DNA from: Eutreptiella sp. 'Long Island Sound 2002'
Taxonomy: Eukaryota > Euglenozoa > Euglenophyceae > Eutreptiales > Eutreptiaceae
DNA: 64,000 bases
Reading direction: 5' to 3'
Assembly (NCBI GenBank): GCA_964036045.1
Contig: OZ038392.1
Location: forward strand, 17,939,612 to 18,003,611
Shown here: one piece after another, positions 22,081-32,757 of the stretch
Position numbering within the stretch: position 1 is the first letter of the stretch
How the letters are laid out: every line of letters begins with the position of its first letter
Program-made: the position numbers and the translations under genes
The notes under the pieces: model-generated
Database searches by the model: none
What the model was told of the DNA's origin: nothing
The model's input: the letters and a program-made list of their open reading frames with translations, nothing else

Positions 22081-22190
22081 ACTCAGGGCACACGCCCAAA
22101 AAAACGTCGTAAAGATGGGAATCTGCAACCTGTAGGTCCACACGCGATGGAACCATATGTAAACTCATTATGGTTGTGGCCCTTGCGGCG

Positions 22191-23149
22191 TTACCCGCAG
22201 ACATTCTGGGCTGGGGGGGTCGCCAGCATGTCTCGCACGGTCTTCGGGGCCTCCCCAGGGCAGGGACAGCTTGCCAGAGTGCCCTGCTCGTTTGTGGTCG
22301 CCTCCTCGGCCTGCTCAGCCCCTGAGGGAGGGCAGTGGGCATCCTTCTCGTCTTCCTTGACCCCTGAGCGGACATCCCTGAAGTCCAAGGGGTCCTCCAC
22401 GGGGCTCTGCGGTTTGGCCGCCGTGGTCAACTCCATGGGCTCCTCTGGGGGGGCTGAATGGGGTTGATTCGGCCCCATCTCAGCCCCGGCGGCGCACGGG
22501 GGGTCTTTCTGGACCTCGGGCGCGTCGCTCAGGACTGTGGAGTCAACGGGCGCCGGCGACAGAGCCTTTGGGACTGGTTCCGGCCCTTCACGTTCTCGTC
22601 GGCTCTTCACTTGTCGACCTGCTCGACATCCTTTCTGGCGGCGGCGGTGTGGGGTGCTCGTCACCGTGGTGGGTGTACGGGGTTCCCATGATCTCTTTGA
22701 TGATCTCGTAGGCGCCGGCCATAGTTGAGAAGGCGGCGACCGTTGGGGCTGCCCTTCCACTGATGGGCACCTCCAGGGCTGCGAGGGGGCGGCCACTGAG
22801 ATAAGGGCCTCCCCTTGGGGGAATTGAGGCGCCAGGCTCAGGGGTTGGTCCTGAGCTGGGGCTGCCGGGCTTGGTGGACTCGACAGGTCGGTAGGGGGGC
22901 GCTGATGGCCTCCTTCGTCACTGAAATCCTCTTCTCCATGGACTCAAAGCGCTCCTCGATGGCCTGGGCTGGCCTGCATACCCGCAGGGCAGGACCCAAG
23001 TAGATGACGAAGTCCTCCAAGATGGGGGGAACGGAAGGAGAGGGTAGTGTGGGTATGGCGGGGCTGTTGGGTCCGTGGCGGGGGCGCACTTTCTCAGCGC
23101 TACGGGGCTTGATTTGCGCCTTACCCATGGCGCTCTGGGTGTCAGGCAC
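22191..23149 (-). pseudogene. Remnant of an unknown proline/glutamate-rich protein
   Basis: Minus-strand frames 23149-22838 and 22796-22191 read as pieces of one protein. The first (MPDTQSAMGKAQIKPRSAEK) contains a short helix AIEERFESMEKRISVTKEA; the second is rich in Pro, Glu and Ser (EGPEPVPKALSPAPVDSTVL). A third fragment (22770-22588) fits between them in another frame. It resembles gag or ORF1-type proteins in composition only. The gypsy element inserted 32 bp upstream of its first Met; the continuation across the insertion, at 58348, shows no clear coding match. Confidence 0.35.
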
Positions 23150-23180
23150 GAAGACGCTTTGATTTGCGGTGCCCTTGGAT

Positions 23181-23464
23181 TGTTATGGGTTCGAACAGCA
23201 GCAGCGCAGCGAGCGCGCGAGTCGCAGTCGCAATCGCACTGCAGCCTGTGAATACTTAAGAAGCATCGAATACCAGTTGTGTGAATGAAGTGCTGTATGA
23301 TACTTCGATCTCTGGACAGGGTTTTTGTCTTCGAATTTGTGAAGTGTCTATGTATTTGTGCCCCGTCTAAAGATCCTGCGAGGTTTGTCGATTTGGGATT
23401 TGGGATTTTCGAGAAACAAGAGGAACAGGAGTACAAGAGAGTTCCCAAGGAACAAACCACAACA
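23181..23464 (+). repeat. 5' LTR
   Basis: 284 bp, TGTTATGGGTTCG to AACCACAACA, with terminal TGTT/AACA. About 95% identical by eye to 58064-58347. Contains the repeated CAGCAGCGCAGCGAGCGCG region near its start. The following bases, AG then TGGTAGCCAGCT (23467), may be the tRNA primer site; only the TGGTA start resembles the common initiator-Met site. Confidence 0.92.
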
Positions 23465-23575
23465 AGTGGTAGCCAGCTAGGTGGCGGGGATATCAATATT
23501 CGAGATCAATCTTCGACGCCGTCAACTTGATTTGGATTTCAATTTACAATCGAGCGGCCGTTGGACGACGCAGCT

Positions 23576-25260
23576 ATGCTGCACTTTATCAGAGACAGTC
23601 TGTTTCGAACCGACTCACCCTTGCATCAGGAGTTTTCGATTTAGTTAGAAAAGTTCATCGCAGAGCGCATCGCAAGTCGAGAAAGTGAGTGGTTTCCATG
23701 CATTTTCCGTGATCTTAACAGCTTGTCGCAGAAGCTTGCAGATACTCAAGCAGAGGTCATCGAATTGGAACAGCGCATCGATGCGTTGCAGACAACAGCA
23801 GCAAGTGCTACTGCGGCAACTGATCACCGAGTCGACACTTTGCAGTCCTCGACGGAGAATGCAACTCAAGCTGCTGTAAGCGAACTTCGACGCGTAGAGC
23901 ATGAATTGTCGCAATCCTATGTCCTTCTCAACGAATTTGGACGAGTTTCGAGTCAACAGCCTTCGAATCACTTCCAGTTTCCACAACAACAACCACAGCT
24001 ACAACCACAACCACAACCACAGCCGTCTTCTTCGGGCTATCTGTCGACGTCACCGCCGAGCAGTTCACCTCACCCTCCGCAACAACCACCTCCACAACCA
24101 CCTGTCTTCGACCCCAACCCAGCGCACCACGTCAATCCAGTGAATGTCGCAATTCAACGTGCTCCAACACTCGAGATTCTAGGATGTCGTGTTGAACACT
24201 TGAATAAGCTGGTTCGAAGAGTCTCTGGGAGACCTGGATCTGGAGAGTTTCGCACATTGAAGGAGGACTTGTTACGAGCTTTCGCCCTGTGGGATATCAC
24301 TTCACCCGTCGATCAGGTGACCACCATACCGTTCCTCCCTGAAGGCGATGCTGTCGAGTATTATCATAGTTTAGCGAAAGCTGTACCGGATGACTGGTTC
24401 GAGCTTAATGCGTGTGTTGGGCCAACGTTTCGATTGCATATCCAATGAGCCAGTGTACCTGTCGAAAATAGTGAGCTTGAAAGAAAGTGAGTTTCCTGGA
24501 CATGCGGACTACGTCAAGGAGTTCCGCACTTGCGTTGTCAAGTCGAAAGTTCACACCAGTGACCTCCAGATGGGTTGCCTTGTCAACTCTCGATTTGTTG
24601 AAGGTTTGTCGAATGACGCCTTTCGTCGGCAGTACATCGTTGAGGTCCGTTTGAGATGCCGTTCTGGTTGACGTTTTGGGTTCGATACCTTGGTAGAGAC
24701 CATTGCAGAAGCCTACATGGCGGCCGGATACCAGCTCGAGGAGGTACAGAACGCATCGAGAACGACATCTGATACCATGGGTCCTGTGGTCTCAAGACCC
24801 CTGCCTCCAATGGTTCCACCCACTTTGAGTTCAACTTTTCCTTCCAACCCTATGCCAACACCGCACATCAACCCCATGCCAACTCCAGCTGCAGCCCCCA
24901 TGGCTTCGACTGTGCCAGAGCCGATGAACCTTGATGCAATTGCCAAGCTCCGAGAGGAACTACATGCCTACATTAGTGAACGTCGTAATGAACGGTTCGG
25001 ATGCCAAGATGGTTGACGCCAAGATGGTCGAGAAAGTAGGCGTTGCTACAATTGTGGCGAACAAGGCCACTTGGCCCGCAACTGTCCAAAGCATCGACCG
25101 CCATACCGAAGACGAGAGCGTCGAGGGTCAAGGTCGAACACGCCGCGAAGAGATCAGAGTCGAAACAGTAAGGGACGATTTTGATCCCGCTCCAAAAGCA
25201 AAGAAAGGCCCACAACGACCTAGGAGACATCTGCGAAGACCAGGTGGTCGACGTCCTTGA
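23576..25260 (+). pseudogene. Gypsy gag with coiled coil, Pro/Gln linker and CCHC knuckle (broken)
   Basis: From ATG 23576 the frame reads LDDAAMLHFIRDSLF, meets a TAG near 23642, then continues through a coiled coil (TQAEVIELEQRIDALQ, about 23750) and a Gln/Pro linker (24000-24110). A capsid-like domain follows (EFRTLKEDLLRAFALWDIT, VEYYHSLAKAVPDDWFELN). The frame shifts near 24420 (MRVLGQRFDC...VSLKESEFPGHADYVKEFRT), stops at 24671 and resumes to 25016. A CCHC knuckle, CYNCGEQGHLARNC, is at about 25043-25084 in yet another frame, followed by an Arg-rich tail. Gag of a gypsy element, dead through at least four lesions. Confidence 0.8.
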
Positions 25261-25266
25261 GAAGAG

Positions 25267-25770
25267 ATGAACACCACCATCAGTACCAATATAGCCGACA
25301 CAAAATCGACACTTGGGGGTGTCAACGTCGAAGGAACCGAACCTGAGCATGCATCTCTGTTCACGGTTCGAGGGCGCATTTGCGCATGTTGTGATGACTC
25401 CTTTGATTCCAGCGTAGAATTATTAGTTGACTGTGGAGCGACCAGTGACTTCATGTCAATGCAGACTGCAAAGAGGGCGCAACTTCCCCTCTATAAACTG
25501 ACAAGCCCTGGACACCTCTTAACAGCCGGAGGTGTCCAAGTCGAAGTACGGTAGTACATGAGAGCCTATGTTCGAGTTGGAGAACTTGTATTTCGACATC
25601 ACTTCAAGGTCTTCGAAATTCTGCCGGATGTGATGCTTGGACTACCATGGCTTCGAAGCTATAATCCGACTGTCAACTGGAAGGAGCGGTACGCAGACAT
25701 CCAACATGGTTTGAGTTCGTACCGGTTGTCTTTTGATGAATCAAGACATTCCACCCAGCTGCAGTTTTAA
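25267..25770 (+). pseudogene. Gypsy aspartic protease (one stop)
   Basis: Frame 25267-25554 carries LLVDCGATSDFMS (active-site Asp about 25429, in the DCGA variant of DTGA). After a TAG at 25552-25554 the same frame continues 25558-25770 with FEILPDVMLGLPWLRSYNP, the second retropepsin landmark. Spacing between the two landmarks is normal for gypsy proteases. Confidence 0.8.
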
Positions 25771-25782
25771 GCCACTTCGAAG

Positions 25783-26520
25783 TTGGACCTTCTTATGATA
25801 CTTTCATCCAGTGCCTCGGAAGCGAGTCCGGTTGGAAATCCTACCCCACATGCCAAGGAAAGACCCGACCTACACTCGTCCACACACCTCCAGCACGGTG
25901 CTGACATGTACGATGAGTCCGAAACGGAAGAAGGTATCACCGATGAGGAGTGCAGCGATATGCAGATTGAGTACATTTCGTTGCAGAAACTCAAAAGAGA
26001 GATCCGTCGAGCTGATCACACGGGGGATCAAGTTTTTCTGTGCTGCATGCCTCGACCAGCGTGCTGGTCGATCAAATGTACAAGATGCAAGCCAGTGATG
26101 ACAATGACGGGCTTGACCTCATTCGGCGCAAACTGCCGATTCCACTACACAAGTGGGCGGGCCCCTACGAGCGGGAGAAGGCGGAGTATGGAGACCTACC
26201 TCCGCATCGACCTGGTAGAGATCATCGAATACGCCTCGATTTGGAAGACAATCCACCGTTGGTGCACCCTTACAAAATGGACCCGAGTCAACTAGATGAA
26301 CTTCGACGACATTTGGACAAGTTGCATCGATCTGGTCAAATCAGACCATCCTCGAGTCCAAACGGAGCGGGTTGCCTGCTGGTGAAGAAAGCGAATGGTA
26401 AATGGCGTATTTGCGTCGATTACCGAGCGTTGAATACGCGAACTGCTCGAGATCGGTATCCTTTACCATCGATCCAATCCATCTTGAGTACACTGGGGGG
26501 TTCCGCCGTATTGTCGAAGG
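25783..26520 (+). pseudogene. Gypsy reverse transcriptase, N-terminal part
   Basis: From about 26040: DNPPLVHPYKMDPSQLDEL, LRRHLDKLHRSGQIRPSSSP, LLVKKANGKWRICVDYRALN and DRYPLPSIQSILSTLGGSAV, the standard lead-in of Ty3/gypsy RT up to the strand before catalytic motif A. The sequence breaks after LSK at about 26518, where minus-strand LINE-A begins; RT resumes near 46250. Upstream, 25783-26040 is an acidic linker in shifted frames. Confidence 0.85.
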
Positions 26521-26675
26521 GGGAGGAGTGGGGTGAGCTCTGTGGAAAACTTTGTAAAGACAGAGCCCAGTTGCCAGTCAAAACGTCCTGTGTTTGGGTC
26601 GAATCTTACCAACTGTTTTACTAGTGCTTCAAGGGTGGTATCTAGGTTGGGAGGTATTAATTTCGGGACCAGAAT

Positions 26676-29600
26676 TCAGTTGGGAGGGCAGTTGCGCAGA
26701 GGGGCTGGCACGGGAAGGTACACGGACACCAGGGGATTAGTGTGGCGAGAGGGAGGAGGTAGCGCAGGGTACCCTGACATCTCTGGGGCTGGTGAAGTTG
26801 CCCTGTCAATATGTGGGTTTTGGAATGGTGACGATGTCCTATGAGAAAGAGGGAGCGAGGTGGGCGGTTGGGGTTCACTGACTACGACAAACTCATTTGC
26901 TTCGCTTTCGCTTGTTAAGTTGGTAGCTTCCGAGGTACAAGTGTGGGCAGGGGAGGCCTCAGAGGTGGAGTCCCAATCTCTGATGCCATCGCCGTTGTCG
27001 CTGCTGCTGGCGCTGATGCTGGATGGCGGCGGAGAGGAGTGCGCGCTTTGTTTTTCTGGCGCCTCTTCCTGCGGATCTTGGTCCAGAGCTCTTTGTCCAT
27101 GTCCGGCGGTCTGGATTCGAGGCCTGAAATCAGTGTGGATCCGGTGGTTCGGGGTCGGGTGGCTTTGGAGGTCGCTTGGGGGGGGGGGCTGGAAGAAATG
27201 AGGGAGAGTGAGCTGTTTTTTGTTGGCAGTGCCTGTGGATGGGGGCGCGGAGCTTTTGCGCTTTGTACCCGACCTTGCGTGGGTTTTGGTCCTGGACCTA
27301 TTTGGTTGGTGCGATGCTCTGCATGGGCGGGGGGCTTTCAGCACGGATACGATTGATTTGTTGTTGGTCAGGGCGTGCTGTAGGGGTGTGGTCGTGGTGT
27401 GTGCTGTCTCGAAGGGGTCGAAATATTGGGAGATGGGGGTAGCGATTGTTTGTGGTTGCCGGGGTGGTAGGGGTGGTTGTGCTTGAAGTGTTTTGGGTCG
27501 TTTTTTTAGGGCTCTCAACACTTGTGGGGGGGGGGGGGGGCGTCAGCATGGTGGGCTGACCACAGTAGAGGACTGAATGGAATGTCTCTATGGACGGGGA
27601 ACAGCTCGGCAAATACAGACGACAGGGCTCTGCGGGATGCACTGGACAGTGAGGTGCGAGCCGTGTTGTCTGACGGAGTTCCTGTAGAATGACATTAGAG
27701 GTGTGCTCAGAGTTTACCGCCTGCGACAAAGGAGACATTGAAAGTGCAGGTTCTGGTTGGCGATCAGGGGGGAAGGGAAGGGCACAGGGCTGGGGGGCGT
27801 ATGGGTATAAAAATGCATTGAAGTTGGGGGGGAGGCTATGAAAATGGTTTTGAGTGTGTTCAGGGACGGAAAGAGCTGTTTGTCGTGCCGTCCACAAGGT
27901 ACTGGTTCGTGTTTGTGGCAGGAAAATGGATGATATTTTGGGTTGGCTGGGCCTCGTTGTGTGCGAAGGCTCTTGTGCAGTTGATTGTTTAGCAAGAGGG
28001 TGTTTGGTTTTGGGCTTTTTCCTATTTGACACTGCTGTTGGCAGTGGCTCTTCCGCTGGGTACGTGACTGGTGGGGGGTTGATTCCGTTCGGTGAGGTAC
28101 TGAATGTCGAGAAGGGGCCTGTCCTCCTGATGACTGTTGTGGGTTGCACGGTGGCCCATGTGTGGTGGTCAACCATGGGGTTTCGGTAGAGCCATTTGAA
28201 GGACTCACGAACGGCAGTAGTAAGGTGGGAGCGCCGCTTTTTGAGAGCTTGATAGTATTGATTGTAGAAGTCTGGGGAGGGATATGACTCCTTTAGGTGG
28301 TGATATGGCGTAAGACGGATGAGTGTTTTGATGAAATTTCGTTGTTCCCCCTTGCTGGCGTTGGCAAACCAAGATTTAACGAGATGGGCAAAGGTGTGGC
28401 CCCAGGCATCGAAATGCTGCTGGCATAACTCGGTAGCTCTGGAGCAGAACGCTATGATTGACTGGGGTTCCATGGGGTGCGGTTCTGTACACAAATGGCA
28501 GAGAAAGAGAGATAGCTGATCGTAACTACGGTAACCGGGTACGTATACTAGGCCAGCAGACCATTTAAAAGCCAGGATGCTAAGCGACGATGCATGTTGC
28601 GACCAATGGTAGCTGTCCCGCACCCTTAGTGACGTGTGTTTGTGGTGAGGGAGGAGAGTATGAAGGTGGGAGTGAGGAATTTCGGATATGATGGGTATGT
28701 GGTTGATGGTCAGGGTATGAGGAGGGGTGGCTGGGAGCAAGTTGGTGGCGTTGTGGTGGCAAAAGGCAGCCCATTTAGCTAGCCGGTCAGCTAGTTCGTT
28801 GCCCAACAAGCCCACATGAGCTTTGATCCATACAAGGGAGAAAAGGTGCCGGATGTTGTGTTGGGTGAGGAAATCGTAGAAGGCAGCCCTCCACGTTCCG
28901 TGGGTTGTTTTAGAGGGGTGGGGTCGATATGTGGTAAGGTCCAGTGCATTTATGGTGTCCACCACTTCCTTGTTGTCTGAGAAGATGAGGACTGTATGCG
29001 ACCCCCAATCGTGGCGACAGAGAAAACTTAGAAGGGCCCAGAATTCCGCGTCGCTGGAGGTGGCATAGGGAGAGGGAATGGCTAGTGCGTACCCGGGGTA
29101 CCAAAGTTCTAGAGAGCCATGAACCACCCAGAAGGCAGACCCTCGTTTATTGGCTTTGGCCGACCAATCCAGGTAGACCACCGAGTCGAAATGAAGTTTG
29201 ATGTTGTCTGCCGCTTCGTTGCAGTTCCAAAAACGGAGGTCATTTTCGCATATCTGGGGGGGGGGTTGATTGTGAGAGAAAAAGAATCCATCTGGTTGGG
29301 GGACGGGGGAGGACAGTTGGTTCCGGGGTTGTGGTGTGTCGTCGGCTAAGGTCGGGGGTTTGTACAGGGGGGGGCAGAGAGAGGTGTGGGTGAAAAAATT
29401 GTTTGGGGTTGCGGTTGTTTGGTGCATGATCCAATCATCGGAGTCTTCGATGTCGAGCTCAGGATCAAAGAATTGGAGGGACGCGTATGTTTCATGGTTG
29501 GCTGTGACTGTTGCGAGGAAAAAGTCTTTTTCGTCCTCGGTCTGGAGCAGGGCTTGTACCTGGTCACCTATTTGAAGGGATTTTACTTCACAGGGGTTCC

Positions 29601-30360
29601 ACGGGGGGCCAAATCCGTGTACCTTGATTTCCAGGGCGTAGCATGCCTCAACAAGAGTGTCCAGAAAAGGGGAGGGGTTTTGGCCGAGGAGGTCTTCTCG
29701 CAATGAGGGGTATACATCGGCCGGACGTTCTTTGTTGAGGTGTCTGAGACCAGCATAAAACGTGGTTTTGTGGAAGTAGAGTTGCAGAGAGCGCAAGCCT
29801 AATCCTCCTCTCTTTCGGGAGGAGTAAATGTCTTTCGGGGAGATTTTCGTGCAAAGGGGAGTGGCTTGGCATAGTTCCTTCCAGATGAGTTTTTGGAGGT
29901 GGGTAATATCCCTCTGGGATAGGTTATGGGCAAGGGATCTGTAAGTGAGGATTGGAATCAGTTGGGTGTTGACCAGGAGGATGTATTCACTGAAGGTGAG
30001 GGGAAGGGGGGAGAGGCGGTTGAAAAATCTGGTGGTTTCAGTTTTTAGTAGGGTAAGAAGCTGGAGGGCGGAGTTTTGAGTGAAAATCCATATGCCGAGG
30101 TACTTGTATGCTGCGTGAGGTTGGTTGTTTTTGTCAAAGGTTGTGATGACGGATCCGTCATTTAGGGTTGTTTTGAAGGGGAGTGAGGGGTGTATGGCGT
30201 GGATTTCAGTTTTGTCAACGTTCATGTCAAGTCCGAGTGCTCGGACAGGGCCATTGAAAAACTGGAAAACTTGTTCTGCCTGTTGTTGTGTTTCAACACG
30301 GACCAGGATATCATCCACAAAGGCCCACGCGGCTGCCCACGGAGTATGGAAATCCTCCAA
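26676..30360 (-). pseudogene. LINE-A ORF2, RT motif C through RNase H to C-terminus
   Basis: The 1020-codon frame 30360-27298 begins with the RT catalytic strand AWAFVDDILVRVE (FVDD instead of YADD) and the thumb region (HAAYKYLGIWIF, LSQRDITHLQKLIWKELC). An RNase H domain follows: VYLDWSAKANKRGSAFWV, SSDAEFWALLSFL, LIFSDNKEVVDTI and LVWIKAHVGLLGNELADRLA give Asp, Glu, Asp and the His...Asp end. The rest is Pro/Thr-rich. A long C run (G run at 27527-27541 on the plus strand) shifts the frame; the partner frame 27521-26676 continues with PISQYFDPFETA and NKKQLTLPHFFQPPPPSD. RNase H in a LINE removes RNA during first-strand synthesis. Inactive overall because of lesions upstream. Confidence 0.85.
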
Positions 30361-30363
30361 AAT

Positions 30364-31497
30364 TTAGTTTAGCCTACATAGGACTACGTTAATGCAAAGG
30401 ACAAATAAGAGCGGGGATAAGGGGCATCCTTGTCTGGCCCCACGGTCTAGCCGGTACGAGTTTTTGGTGAATCCTTGTATTCTGGGGAAGTCTTGGGGGT
30501 TGATGTATAGGTGTTTGATGGTGTCAGCTAATTGAGGGGACAACCCCAGATGGGTGAGGGAGGTCCACAAGGCTTCCCTGGGGACAGTGTTGAAAGCTTT
30601 ATTAAAGTCTACGTAGATGTTGTAACCCCCTTTGTGTTTCCACATGTGTTGTTTAACTCTGTAACTGTGGTCCGAGGTCCTTCGGTTTGCAAGACCTCCG
30701 ATTCACGCAGGGTTGATGAGTTTGTGGGTCAGAGAAATGGAGGCTAGGTATGTGGTGATGTGTGACGCTATTAGTTTGTAGACCACTCCTAGGAGGGAAA
30801 TGGGGCGGTAGTTCGTTGGGTTGTCGGCGTCATTTTTTTTGAAAAGTAAGAAAATTTCGGCCTCAGTCCACTCTGCGGGCATGGGTTTGTCAAGAAAATA
30901 GTTACACGCATGGAAAGGAATCTCCAAGATATGGTTGGGGGCAAGGGAAAAAAGGTGTAAATTGCATTTATCCCGCCCTCCTGCTTTGTACAGTTTGGCG
31001 GAGTTTAATTTGGCATTGAGATCCTTCCACTGGATGGGGGGGATTGTTGCATTTGACAGGGAGGGGTCGTGTGGTGTGTGTTTCAGGAACTCCTGAAGTA
31101 CCTCATCCCGGGGTTTGAAGTGTGTATCGCCTCCAAGGGAGTGAAGGAAAGTACTCATGACTTCAGTCATGTCGGCGGCGTTGTTGGTTAGCGTCCGTAT
31201 TGAGGAGTCAGTGTACAAGGCACAAGGGCCTGGGATGGTTGGAGCTAGGGCGTCGGTGGGGGTCCTCTTGAGTTTAATTCCCCTCACCATGTTGCGATGG
31301 AGTTTTTTCGTGTCTGATTTGAGTTGTTGTTGGCTCAGCTCTTCAATGAGTTCATTTATTTTGTTCATTTCCGCGGTGAAAGTAGGAGATGTTGGCAGGG
31401 GCGGGTTGTTGCGCAACTGGTGTAGGTGTTTTTCTTTTGAGGTGGGTTTGTGACCATGTGAAGATGTGATGTTATGGTATGTGTCCAATAGGGCCAA
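30364..31497 (-). pseudogene. LINE-A ORF2, reverse transcriptase motifs 1-B
   Basis: 31497-30703 contains the pre-motif helices and NYRPISLLGVVYKLIASHI (RT motif 2). 30645-30364 contains motif A, YNIYVDFNKAFNTVPREALW, and motif B, GARQGCPLSPLLFVLCINVV. A frame change between 30703 and 30645 removes part of the text, and a stop separates motif B from motif C (30360). Order and spacing are typical of L1-like or other APE LINE RT. Confidence 0.85.
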
Positions 31498-32701
31498 CTG
31501 GACTTTGTTGACGATTCGTATTTTTTGTGTTTCGGGGAGGTGGGGGAAGGTGGGAAGTACTTGTTCTGCCCATGAATCCCATTCTTGTAGCTCGTCTTGA
31601 AAGGATTGTTTTTCTTTGACGGTGAGCTTTCAGAAAACTAGTGGGGGTGAGCTTTGTTTCGTGGTTTCCGGAAGGGGGGGTGTGGTGAGCCTTGCAACAA
31701 CCGGGTGGTGGTCGCTGGTAGTGTCAAATTTCTGAATTGTGCACTCTCGGGGGGTGAGGGTTTCCAAGGTGGCCGGGGTGGTGAAAAGCAAGTCAGGACG
31801 TGTTTCGCTGGGATGTGCGTCTGTCCAGTATCTCGTGAAGGCCTTCTCGAAGGGGTTGAGTGTTCAGAAAACGTCGATAAGTGTTCGTCGGTTGTTTGGG
31901 TCTGGGAGAACGTGGTTAGACCGCCACGGCCATTCGTTTTTCCGTTTCAAGTTTTTTGCATCAAGGTCGTCTTGTAGGATGGCGTTGAAGTCGCCTCTCG
32001 CGACCAGGTGATTTCTGTTGTCCAATCTGATGCCAGTAAAATCAGAGGTATGTACTCGAGAGTCGGTGAGGTAGGTAGGTGCACTCGGTCGTGGAGAGGC
32101 GCCTCATGGTTCCCCCTGGCGTCGCCCCTGTGACGAACAGGAAGAGGCTTCGCGCGTGAAGAGGGGAGGCGGCTTACTTCCCGAGAGTCGGTGAGCTAGG
32201 GGTGTATTGCTGTTTCAATTTTCTTCATTCGAGAGGTGTCGTGTTGGGGAGCGGAAATAAAAATCAATGATATAGGGGGGGTTCCGGGGAGGGAGAGAAG
32301 GACATGGCACGTGAGTCCTTCATCATCTAAATGGGGCATGGGTTGAACGAGTTGGGCTAACCGCGGTGACACAATGATTGGAGCTCCATGTTTTTTCCCC
32401 ACGGGGCCTTGATGTACATGTTTAAAAGCTGCGTTGGATGGTAAGGAATATACAAAAGGGAGTTGTAGGGTTTCATTGACCTCGGTGGCAAAAATGATGC
32501 CAATGCCTTGCTCCAGCAGGCGAAATATTTTTGCGGTGTCATTCTTTTTTTGAAAATTTGCGGTAGCAATTTGGAGGTCGGGGTTTGGGGACGGGGCTGG
32601 ATTTGGTGCTTTGCGCGTGAAAATTTTGTGTTTGGGGAAGGGCGGGGGGTAATGCTGGGAGGCCCTTCATCAGGGCCTTCGGCAGCACGACCTGGATTCA
32701 T
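31498..32701 (-). pseudogene. LINE-A ORF2 start and AP-like endonuclease, interrupted
   Basis: The Met at 32701 (MNPGRAAEGPDEGPPSI) likely starts ORF2. Endonuclease-like text follows in several frames: IATANFQKKNDTAKIFRLL and IGIIFATEVNE (the strand that carries the catalytic Glu, about 32490), GKKHGAPIIVSPRLAQLV, then VARGDFNAILQDDL (about 31995; the conserved GDFN) and TSDHHPVVARL (about 31710; the SDHxPV end). Together these are the landmarks of APE-type endonucleases. A 111-bp fragment of LINE-B with a 14-bp duplication sits inside at 32071-32181. Frameshifts and a TAG (about 32200) show decay. Confidence 0.7.
32057..32195 (-). mobile_element. 111-bp 3' end of LINE-B with 14-bp target duplication
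   Basis: Core 32071-32181 matches 32749-32859, the 3' end of LINE-B, with one mismatch (CGCCTCATGG against CGCCCCATGG). It is flanked by CGAGAGTCGGTGAG at 32057-32070 and 32182-32195. The 3' tail is (CTAC)2-3 on the minus strand. This is a drastically 5'-truncated insertion and independently fixes the LINE-B 3' end. On the minus strand the host text reads LTDSR on both sides. Confidence 0.93.
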
Positions 32702-32757
32702 TGTTTATTTACGTAGGCTTCATTGCGCTGACCTCTGCAGGTAGGTAGGTAGGTAGG

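Noticed and set aside
22918-23496. 192-codon minus ORF running through the 5' LTR
   Set aside because: Half of it is antisense LTR; the same antisense frame recurs at the 3' LTR (58343 downward). Not a gene.
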